From: Fredericiella sp963839515
Lineage (GTDB): Bacteria > Chloroflexota > Anaerolineae > Caldilineales > Caldilineaceae
Reading direction: 5' to 3'
Assembly: GCA_963839515.1 (NCBI GenBank)
Contig: CAWIVN010000001.1
Location: 186,001-250,000 of the forward strand
Length of the DNA stretch: 64,000 nucleotides
A model generated the notes under the pieces. That model searched no databases, was not told the origin of the DNA, and was given only the letters and a program-made list of their open reading frames with translations. The number at the start of each line of letters is the position of its first letter. Within the stretch, counting starts at the first letter, position 1. Made by a program: the position numbers and the translations under genes. Of this stretch, positions 48,082-55,308 are shown piece after piece.

Positions 48082-49419
48082 GTGAGTGAGGCGAATCGTT
48101 ATGAGATCAGCCGCCGTGCTTTTCTGCAGGCAGCAGGCTTGCTCGGCGGCGCAACGCTGTTGGCGGCATGTGCACCGCCGGCGGCCGCGCCGGGTGGCGC
48201 AGCGACAACAAGCACTGAAGCTGCCGGCAGTGGCGCTGCCGCGAGCGGCGGCGAACAAGTCGTCAATTTTCTGTGGACCGATACGAGCAACTTCCGTCAG
48301 CCGCTCATCAAGGACTTCGAAGCGGCAACGGGCATCAAGGTTAACCAGACCCAGGTCCAATACAACCAGCTGTTCGACAAGATCGTCACCTCCGTCCAGG
48401 GCGGAGCCAATATCGACGTCATCGAAATGGACACGATCTGGACGGCGCAGTTTGCGTCCGCCGGCTTTGTGCAGGATATCAGCGACCGCACGACCGACGC
48501 TATCACTAGCGATGTTCCGGATTCTGCACTGAGCGCCGTGCGTTACAACGGCAAGCTCTATGGGATGCCTTGGTACAACAGCGCCAAGCATCTCTTCTAC
48601 AATCAGAAGCTGCTGCAAGATGCCGGTTTTAACGCGCCACCGGCGACGCTTGATGACTTTGTCGAGCAGGCCAAGGCCACCACCAAAGAAGGGCAGTGGG
48701 GCTCTATCTGGTCTTGGCGACAGGCTGAAAGCCTCATCTGTGACTGGGTTGCGCTCATGTTCACCAAGAAGGGCGCCCAAGTCCTCGATGCCGATGGGAA
48801 GGCGGTCTTTAATGAAATGGGCGGCACCGACGCCTTGCAGTGGATGGTGGATCTCCTCTACACGCATAAGGCGGCCGATCCTGCCTCGCTGGAAAACACT
48901 GAGGATGACGTGCGCAAGGCACTGGAAACCGGGAAGTACGCGCTCACCTACAACTGGGAAGGCACCCTGCCGGAAGCCAATGATCCGAGCAAGTCGCAGG
49001 CCGCGCCGAATATCAAGATCGCGCTGCTGCCCGGCAGCAAGGATGTCAAAAGTTCCAGCGTCAATGGTTCGGAAGGCTGGGCCATCCTGGCCGGCTCCAA
49101 GAATCAGGATGCGGCCTGGAAGCTACTGGAGTACATGGTCAGCCCCGCCTGGCAGAAAGAGGCAGCCCTGATTGCAGGCGATTACCCGGTACTGTCATCG
49201 CTATACAGCGATCCCGACCTGCAGAAGAACGTCGAGGACTTCCCGATCTACGGCGAGCAATTCAAATACCTGGCCGTGCGGCCGCAGGTCCCCGGCTATA
49301 CGCAGAAGTCCGACATCATCCAGCGCTATCTACATGAAGCCCTGCTGCAGAACATGACGCCCAAGGCGGCCATGGACGCAGCGGCGGATGAGGTAAACAA
49401 AGCCGGAAGCGCGCCGTGA
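48082..49419 (+). CDS. Sugar ABC transporter substrate-binding lipoprotein
   Basis: 445 residues from GTG 48082, chosen for the AAGGAGG site 6 bases upstream. N-terminus SRRAFLQAAGLLGGATLLAAC combines a twin-arginine start with a lipobox, then a Pro/Ala/Ser linker. The body is a family 1 solute-binding protein (MalE-like): NFLWTDTSNF, DVIEMDTIW, LYGMPWYNSAKHLFYN, WAILAGSKNQDAAWKLLEYM. It binds a sugar outside and hands it to the two permeases downstream. Its ATPase is not in the window and is probably a shared MsmX/UgpC-type subunit. Confidence 0.92.
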   Translation: MSEANRYEISRRAFLQAAGLLGGATLLAACAPPAAAPGGAATTSTEAAGSGAAASGGEQVVNFLWTDTSNFRQPLIKDFEAATGIKVNQTQVQYNQLFDKIVTSVQGGANIDVIEMDTIWTAQFASAGFVQDISDRTTDAITSDVPDSALSAVRYNGKLYGMPWYNSAKHLFYNQKLLQDAGFNAPPATLDDFVEQAKATTKEGQWGSIWSWRQAESLICDWVALMFTKKGAQVLDADGKAVFNEMGGTDALQWMVDLLYTHKAADPASLENTEDDVRKALETGKYALTYNWEGTLPEANDPSKSQAAPNIKIALLPGSKDVKSSSVNGSEGWAILAGSKNQDAAWKLLEYMVSPAWQKEAALIAGDYPVLSSLYSDPDLQKNVEDFPIYGEQFKYLAVRPQVPGYTQKSDIIQRYLHEALLQNMTPKAAMDAAADEVNKAGSAP

Positions 49420-49483
49420 TTAAGCGCTGCCCCAGGCAAGTTTAGGGCTGATGTTGTGCCGGAATCTTGCCTGACGATGGAGA

Positions 49484-49518
49484 TAAGCCGCCGCTTGAAC
49501 GGTTCAAGAGGCGGCTTA
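49484..49518 (+). promoter_or_regulatory. Stable hairpin between the binding-protein and permease genes
   Basis: Stem TAAGCCGCC/GGCGGCTTA with inner stem CTTGAA/TTCAAG around a 3-base loop and a single G-A mismatch, 15 pairs in all. There is no U tract, so it is more likely an mRNA stabiliser or partial terminator that raises binding protein over permease, as in other sugar operons. Confidence 0.6.
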
Positions 49519-49581
49519 CATCTCCTGTTGTATTCCATACGTCGTGTTGGTTCCGTCGCCACCTCTTGACGGCAGCTTCCT

Positions 49582-50490
49582 ATGACCAATCGAACTATCC
49601 GCCGCGGTGAGTTATCTGAGCGCACGTTGGGCTTGTTCATGCTGGCCCCCATGGCGTTTGTGCTGCTCTTGGTGGTGGCATACCCGTTAATCGACTCGTT
49701 TATATTAAGTCTGCATCGCGTCAATCTCGGCAACCCGGAGCAAGGGCAGCCTTTTGTCGGGTTCGCCAACTATTTGTATGCGTTTCGGCAGGCCTCCTTT
49801 TGGTATTCCGTCCAGCGCACGTTCTACTTTACGCTGATTTCAGTGGCGATCGAGCTGGTGCTCGGGCTGCTGTTCGCGCTGCTGCTCAACGAGTCTTTTC
49901 GTGGCCGGCTGCCGGCACGCCTGGCAATGATTGCACCATGGGCGCTGCTGACGGTGACCAACGGTGTGCTGTGGGCATGGATCCTAAACCCAACCTACGG
50001 CGTCGCCAATATGCTCTTGATAAAGCTGGGTGTACTCGACGCGCCCAAGGCCTGGCTCAGCGACACCTTCTGGACCATGAATGTCATTATCCTCGCCGAT
50101 GTGTGGAAGACGGTTCCCAACATCACGCTGCTGCTCTTGGCCGGTCTGCAGCCGATCTCGCACGATCTGTATGAAGCGGCCGAGGTCGACGGGGCATCGC
50201 GCTGGCAGAAGATATCCCACATTACACTGCCCCTGCTGCGACCCGTGATTCTGGTTGCAGTGGCGCTGCGCACGATCGGCGCCTTCCGCGTGTTCGACAT
50301 TATCTATGTCTTGACCGGCAACGGTGGCCCCGCCGACAGCACAAAGGTCATTTCGTTTTATGCCTATGACCAGGCGTTTCGCTACCTGTTCTTTGGCTAT
50401 GGGGCCGCGGTTGCCTGGCTGATCACTGCCTTCATGCTGCTGCTGATCATCATCTACATGTGGCTGCTGCGCACGGAGGATGTAGGATGA
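49582..50490 (+). CDS. Sugar ABC transporter permease, MalF-like
   Basis: 302 residues, six TM helices. The EAA loop that contacts the ATPase is EAAEVDGASRWQKISHITLP (about 200-219). The next permease overlaps by 4 bases (ATGA). Forms the channel with the MalG-like partner. Confidence 0.93.
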   Translation: MTNRTIRRGELSERTLGLFMLAPMAFVLLLVVAYPLIDSFILSLHRVNLGNPEQGQPFVGFANYLYAFRQASFWYSVQRTFYFTLISVAIELVLGLLFALLLNESFRGRLPARLAMIAPWALLTVTNGVLWAWILNPTYGVANMLLIKLGVLDAPKAWLSDTFWTMNVIILADVWKTVPNITLLLLAGLQPISHDLYEAAEVDGASRWQKISHITLPLLRPVILVAVALRTIGAFRVFDIIYVLTGNGGPADSTKVISFYAYDQAFRYLFFGYGAAVAWLITAFMLLLIIIYMWLLRTEDVG

Positions 50491-51356
50491 CTGCTTCTCC
50501 ACGCGGCAACCTGCTCAGCCCAACGCTGCGCTGGGTGCTGCTCACCGTTTATCTTCTCTTTACGCTGTCACCTATCGTCTGGCTTTTTCTCAGCACGATT
50601 CAGACCCAGGCCAGCCTGCTGCGCGTGCCGCCGCACCTTTTGCCGGAGACAATCACCTTTACCAACTACGTCGACATTTTCAAACCGGCGGCGTTTGGCG
50701 AGAACAGCGGCCAATCCACCTTCTTTCTGGCCTTGCGCAACAGCGTGCTGGTCGCCCTGGGCACGACGGCTATTGCCATGCTATTCGGCACGCTGGCGGC
50801 CTATGCTATTGCGCGCTTTAACATTCCCGGCCGGCGCGGCCTGCTGCTGCTCGTCCTGGCAACGCAGCTGCTGCCCGCCATCTCGATCATCATCCCCCTC
50901 TTTCGCATGTTCAAGGCGGCGTCGCTGCTTGACTCGATCTTTGCCCTGATGTTGGCCTATTCGACCTTCAGCATTCCCTTTGTCGTGTGGATTATGGCGG
51001 GCTATTTCCAGAGTGTGCCGGCCGAACTGGAAGAAGCGGCACGCATCGACGGCGCCAGCCGTTTTCAGTCTTTTATCCGCATTGCGCTGCCGTTGGCCTC
51101 GCCCGGCCTGGCGGCCACGGCCATCTTCACGCTGCTCAACTCGTGGGATGAGTTCTTCTTCGCCCTCGTCTTCACCTCGACCTATGCCGCCAAGACCGTC
51201 CCGGTGGCGATTGCGGAATTTATTGGCCGCCACAGCGTAGACTGGGGCTTGCTCGTAACGGGCGGCTTTATCGCCAGCCTGCCGCCGCTCATCATCTCGC
51301 TGCTATTCTACCGCTATATCGTGTCCGGCCTTGCGGCAGGTGGGCTTAAGGGCTAG
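50487..51356 (+). CDS. Sugar ABC transporter permease, MalG-like
   Basis: 289 residues from ATG 50487, whose codon overlaps the previous stop. Six TM helices; EAA loop EEAARIDGASRFQSFIRIAL (about 189-208). The final five residues LAAGGLKG are the usual MalG-type C-terminus. Pairs with the permease before it. Confidence 0.93.
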   Translation: MTASPRGNLLSPTLRWVLLTVYLLFTLSPIVWLFLSTIQTQASLLRVPPHLLPETITFTNYVDIFKPAAFGENSGQSTFFLALRNSVLVALGTTAIAMLFGTLAAYAIARFNIPGRRGLLLLVLATQLLPAISIIIPLFRMFKAASLLDSIFALMLAYSTFSIPFVVWIMAGYFQSVPAELEEAARIDGASRFQSFIRIALPLASPGLAATAIFTLLNSWDEFFFALVFTSTYAAKTVPVAIAEFIGRHSVDWGLLVTGGFIASLPPLIISLLFYRYIVSGLAAGGLKG

Positions 51357-51361
51357 GTAGC

Positions 51362-52003
51362 GTGAGACGCTCGAACACACCTATCCTGCAACAGAAATCG
51401 GCGCAGCGCCTGCCAATCCTGGAGGGACTTCTGCCTATCATGCGATCGCAGGTGCCGCTGGATGTCGTCGCGGGCTTTACCCTGGCTGCCCTAGCCATCC
51501 CTGAGGTTATGGGCTATACCAAGATCGCCGGCACCCCCGTGGTCACCGGCCTATACACCCTCTTGGTGCCGATGGCCCTGTTTGCTCTGTTCGGCTCATC
51601 CCGCCATCTGGTTGTCGGCGCCGACTCTGCGACGGCGGCGATCATGGCCGCGGGGCTGGCCGGGCTTGCTGTAACCGGATCGCCACAATACATCAGCCAC
51701 AGCATCTACTACGCAAATTCCAGGCAGTTGTCCGAGGAGATCCAAGATTTGGCTAGGTTGGGACCTACTCCGGTACGCTGGTTATGCATCGATCTGTCAG
51801 CCGCCGACGATGTGGACTTTTCAGCCGCCGCGACCTTGCGTGAAGCCGGCATGGAACTCAAAGCACGAAATATCCGCCTGGTGTTCTCTAATGTTATCGA
51901 CCATGTGCGCCACGAGCTCGACGTTTCTGGCATTACTGACATGATTGGGGAGGACGCGTACTACATCGACGCCACCGAAGTTTTGGCTGCGTATCGTCAA
52001 TAG
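51362..52003 (+). CDS. SulP-family anion transporter with the membrane core deleted
   Basis: 213 residues against about 550-570 in the family. Residues 1-113 are a normal SulP start (LDVVAGFTLAALAIPEVMGY, GLYTLLVPMALFALFGSSR, GADSATAAIMA), ending GSPQYI. Then, in frame, comes HSIYYANSRQLSEEIQDLARL, the segment that in full-length relatives begins the cytoplasmic STAS domain, followed by a complete STAS domain (WLCIDLSAADDVDFSAAATL onward). The junction is near 51700; about 330 residues with the transport core are missing. Likely a non-functional relic or a STAS-anchor protein. It starts 5 bases after the permease stop. Confidence 0.75.
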   Translation: MRRSNTPILQQKSAQRLPILEGLLPIMRSQVPLDVVAGFTLAALAIPEVMGYTKIAGTPVVTGLYTLLVPMALFALFGSSRHLVVGADSATAAIMAAGLAGLAVTGSPQYISHSIYYANSRQLSEEIQDLARLGPTPVRWLCIDLSAADDVDFSAAATLREAGMELKARNIRLVFSNVIDHVRHELDVSGITDMIGEDAYYIDATEVLAAYRQ

Positions 52004-52167
52004 CCCGGTTTGACTGGACTCCTCTATGGTCTGGATCGCCAGGCAGCACTTTTTGACCGACCCATTGTTCTGCGGTACAACGATTCGAAGCGACTGAATC
52101 CAAATCGTTCACTGGCCGGAAGCAAACGCTTCCGGCGTAAATTCCGCCAACGCACGGGAGCGCCAGC

Positions 52168-53466
52168 ATGGTAGCCGCGTATGTGCAGGCGCTGCGCGGC
52201 TCGCACCGCAATGTGCGCTTGTTGTTGACCAACTCTGCCCTACTCGGGTTCGCCATCGACGGTGGCATCTACTCCGTCATCTTCAACCTCTACGTTCTGC
52301 GTCTTAACTTTGGCCCTGAGTTCGTCGGCCAGGTCAATTCGGTCGCCAACCTGGTATTTGCCTTTGGCAGCCTGGCGGCCGGCTGGCTGGGTACGCGGTT
52401 TGGCGCAAGACGCATCATGATCCTCGGCCTGGCGGTGACGGGAACAGGGGCACTGGCCGTGCCCATGACCGACATGCTGCCGGCTTCCTGGCGCGCGCCT
52501 TGGATCCTGGTGAGCTTCACCGTCGCCTACTCCGGCTTGTCGCTCTACTACGTCAACTCCGGCCCCTATCTGCTCAAGGCGACGCGGGTGGAGGCCCGCG
52601 GCAATGTATTTGCCTTCCAATCCGCCCTCAACTCGATCGCTTCGTTCGTTGGCGGCTTGATGGGCGGGCTAATGCCGGCACTGTTTGCGGCTTTCCTGGG
52701 AGTGACGCTGATGCAGCCCGCTCCCTACGGCCTGCCACTGTTCCTGGTGGGGGTGACAGTCCTGATCGCCCTGGGGGTCGTCCTGCAAACGCATGATGCC
52801 GAGGAGGACCAGCCGCTGGAGCTAAGAGTGCAAGCCGAGGGCGCGCCCAGTACGGTATCGGCCTACAGGTTGATCGCCTTTATGGCGGGGGTGCGTTTCC
52901 TGCAGGTGGCGGGTATCGGCGTGGCCATGACGTTTTTTAACGTCTATATGGACAGCGCGATGGGCCTTCCCACTGCCCAGATCGGCTTTATCGCCGCCAC
53001 GGCACGCCTGGTTGCCGTTCCCGTTGCCTTGCTTGGTCCATCGCTCAGCCGCCGTATCGGCTTTGGGGCAACCGCCGTGTTCGCCTCCACCTGTGCAGGG
53101 CTTGCCATGCTGCCGATTGCGTTTGGCGGCACTGCCGCCGTGGCCGGGATGGGTTTTGTCGGCGTCATGTCGTTCACATCCATGCGCTACCCGGCCTTCT
53201 ATGTCTATTTGATGGAGCGCACGCCCGAACGCTTACGCTCGATCATGAACGGCGCCAACGAGATGGCAGCCGGTTTGAGCTTCGCCATGATCTCACTGGT
53301 AGCGGGTTATGTGATCGTCAGGCTGGGATACCCGGCGGCCTTCGCCATGGGCGCAGCTATTACGCTGCTGGGGACACTGATCTTCGGCATTTATGTGCGT
53401 TTCGGCTCCCGCATCGGTGCCCGGTGGGGCGCCCGCAAGAGTGCGACGGTATTCCCTCCCGTGTAA
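52168..53466 (+). CDS. MFS transporter
   Basis: 432 residues, twelve predicted TM helices. Cytoplasmic loop GWLGTRFGARRIMILGLAV between helices 2 and 3 is the MFS motif A; helix 5 region FAFQSALNSIASFVGGLMGG. Second half after LRVQAEGAPS linker. Substrate unknown. Stand-alone gene; ATG 52168 is 164 bases after the SulP remnant. Confidence 0.85.
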   Translation: MVAAYVQALRGSHRNVRLLLTNSALLGFAIDGGIYSVIFNLYVLRLNFGPEFVGQVNSVANLVFAFGSLAAGWLGTRFGARRIMILGLAVTGTGALAVPMTDMLPASWRAPWILVSFTVAYSGLSLYYVNSGPYLLKATRVEARGNVFAFQSALNSIASFVGGLMGGLMPALFAAFLGVTLMQPAPYGLPLFLVGVTVLIALGVVLQTHDAEEDQPLELRVQAEGAPSTVSAYRLIAFMAGVRFLQVAGIGVAMTFFNVYMDSAMGLPTAQIGFIAATARLVAVPVALLGPSLSRRIGFGATAVFASTCAGLAMLPIAFGGTAAVAGMGFVGVMSFTSMRYPAFYVYLMERTPERLRSIMNGANEMAAGLSFAMISLVAGYVIVRLGYPAAFAMGAAITLLGTLIFGIYVRFGSRIGARWGARKSATVFPPV

Positions 53467-53471
53467 CTCTG

Positions 53472-54191
53472 TTACGGAAATCGCCGCCGCGCTTGCTCGA
53501 TTTCGATCGCCTTGGCGCTAAAACGGTAGAGCTTGGCGGGGCGATGGTCGCCGGCGCGCATGTTGCCTGACTCCTCGAGGACGCCTGCCGATAGGATCTT
53601 GCGCCTGAAATTGCGCTTATCCAAGGGTTCACTCAGCACTGTCTCGTAGACCTTTTGCAGTTCCGACAGCGTAAATTCCTTGGGCAGCAGCAGGAAGCCA
53701 AGGGCAGTCCATTCCAACTTCCAGCGCAGGCGCTGCAAGGCGTACTCCAGGATGCGGCCGTGATCGAAGGCCAGGTCCGGCAGCGAGTAAATGCTCCACC
53801 AGCGCGCCTCGCCGGCGTCACTGCCGCTGTGAATCATCTGTTGGGCAACCTCGTTTGCGCTCAACAAGGCAAAGTAGGCCACCGTGATGACGCGTGCGCG
53901 CGGATCGCGCTGCGGCTCGCCAAAGGTATACAACTGCTCCAGGTAGACGTTAGAGACGTTGGTTTCCTCTTTTAGCTCACGCAGTGCCGCATCATAGAGA
54001 TCTTCCTGCTCGCCCACAAAGCCGCCGGGCAGCGCCCATTTGCCCGCATAGGGATCGTGTGTACGCCGAATCAATAGGACGGTCAGCTCATCGTTCTGAA
54101 ACGCAAAAAGGATCATGTCCACCGTTACGGAAGGGCGGGGATATTCGTAGGTGTAAACGGCGGGAGTGGTAAGTGGCATGAACTCGCTCAA
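53472..54191 (-). CDS. Nudix hydrolase with NrtR-type winged-helix domain
   Basis: 239 residues. The Nudix fold (about 20-150) has the box from GGFVGEQEDLYDAALRELKEETNVS; it is close to the GxxxxxExxxxxAxxELxEE pattern. Residues about 160-235 form the wHTH of NrtR/ADP-ribose-responsive regulators (LGFLLLPKEFTLSELQKVYE, RNFRRKILSAGVLEES). Such proteins bind ADP-ribose and repress NAD-salvage or sugar genes; here autoregulation is suggested by the operator at 54217-54235. The start is taken at TTG 54191 with GAGG upstream; an ATG at 54179 is possible. Confidence 0.85.
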   Translation of the reverse strand: MSEFMPLTTPAVYTYEYPRPSVTVDMILFAFQNDELTVLLIRRTHDPYAGKWALPGGFVGEQEDLYDAALRELKEETNVSNVYLEQLYTFGEPQRDPRARVITVAYFALLSANEVAQQMIHSGSDAGEARWWSIYSLPDLAFDHGRILEYALQRLRWKLEWTALGFLLLPKEFTLSELQKVYETVLSEPLDKRNFRRKILSAGVLEESGNMRAGDHRPAKLYRFSAKAIEIEQARRRFP

Positions 54192-54216
54192 GGATTGCCT
54201 CGCACTTCGTTGTGCC

Positions 54217-54235
54217 TAGTGTCAACTTTACACTA
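54217..54235. promoter_or_regulatory. Palindromic operator of the NrtR-like gene
   Basis: TAGTGTCAA, C, TTTACACTA: 9-base arms with one mismatch. It begins in the -10 box and covers the start site of the promoter at 54235-54263, where a repressor would block transcription of its own gene. Confidence 0.65.
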
Positions 54236-54263
54236 TTGTAGCCCTCAAGAGGGTATTTGTCAA
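54235..54263 (-). promoter_or_regulatory. Promoter of the NrtR-like gene
   Basis: TTGACA (54263-54258), 17 bases, TACAAT (54240-54235) on the minus strand, near-consensus. A CCCTC/GAGGG inverted repeat sits in the spacer. Confidence 0.65.
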
Positions 54264-54309
54264 AGCGAAAGGATTTCGTATTTGGACGGCAACATGGTAG
54301 GCTGGACGC

Positions 54310-55308
54310 ATGCTGCGCACTATTCAAAGACTGCAGCCATTATTTTTGGCACTGGCCCTGCTTTTTATTGTTTTGCTTCTGCGCAGCCAGTGGGCGGAAC
54401 TAAGCCAGCATACATGGCGCATTAACCCCGTTTGGCTGTCTGCCTCGGCCCTTTTTTTGCTTGCGTCGTGGTCACTCGAAATTCAAATCTGGCGGCAGCT
54501 GTTGGCGATCGTCGGCGGCAAATTGCCTTATTGGCCCGCCGTGCGGATCTGGTTTCTCAGCGCCGTCCTGCGTTATGTGCCGGGCAACATCTGGCAGCCG
54601 CTTTCTATGACGCTGCAGTGCCAACGCCGCGGGATTGCTCCGGAGGCAACACTCACGAGCGTCGCTTTTTACCAAATCCTGGTGCTTTTGGCAGCTTCGC
54701 CGATTGCCGCACTCTATTTGGGCTTGACCGGCAATTGGGGACTCCTGACCGGCGTGCTGCAAGCGTGGACACCCTGGCTGGTAGCGGCAGGCTTGGTCCC
54801 GGTCGTGGCGTTTGTAATACGTCCCTCGTGGCTGATAGAGGTGGTGAACTGGCTGCTGGCCAGGCTCAACCGCCCAGGCCTGAGCGCCGGTTTGACGCAT
54901 GCCAATGCCGCATGGGTGCTGACGTTGGCGATACTGGACTGGCTGCTGTGGGGCGCATGCTTTGCCACGCTCACCTTTGCCTTGCAGGATTACACGACGG
55001 CTGAGATGCTGCAGCTGGCTCCGCACCTGGTGTCGGCCTACGCGATCGCCTACGCCATTGGTTTTGTCAGCCTGATCACGCCCAGCGGCTTGGGCGTGCG
55101 CGAAGGGGCACTGTACCTGCTATTGGCCCCGTTGTTGGGCGGAGGCGTGGTGACGATTGCCGCCATTGCCATGCGACTTTGGATCACGCTGGGCGAACTG
55201 CTGGCGGCGGGGGCAAGCTTATTGTTCTTGCGTGAGAAGAACTTGCCAAGCGTGCCGCCTGCCGTGCCGCCAGCGATGGTCGACTCACCCAGGGGCGCCG
55301 TGCAATGA
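54310..55308 (+). CDS. LPG-synthase-TM/UPF0104-type membrane protein (flippase-like)
   Basis: 332 residues, about eight TM helices. Family marks are LRYVPGNIWQP (about 76-86), LDWLLWGACF (about 212-221) and the conserved GFVSLITPSGLGVREGALY (about 247-265). Relatives are lysylphosphatidylglycerol synthase TM domains or YbhN-like proteins associated with glycan lipids. It overlaps the next gene by 4 bases and opens the envelope glycan operon; a weak promoter-like TTGTCA/TATTTG pair (54257-54284) lies before it. Confidence 0.8.
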   Translation: MLRTIQRLQPLFLALALLFIVLLLRSQWAELSQHTWRINPVWLSASALFLLASWSLEIQIWRQLLAIVGGKLPYWPAVRIWFLSAVLRYVPGNIWQPLSMTLQCQRRGIAPEATLTSVAFYQILVLLAASPIAALYLGLTGNWGLLTGVLQAWTPWLVAAGLVPVVAFVIRPSWLIEVVNWLLARLNRPGLSAGLTHANAAWVLTLAILDWLLWGACFATLTFALQDYTTAEMLQLAPHLVSAYAIAYAIGFVSLITPSGLGVREGALYLLLAPLLGGGVVTIAAIAMRLWITLGELLAAGASLLFLREKNLPSVPPAVPPAMVDSPRGAVQ

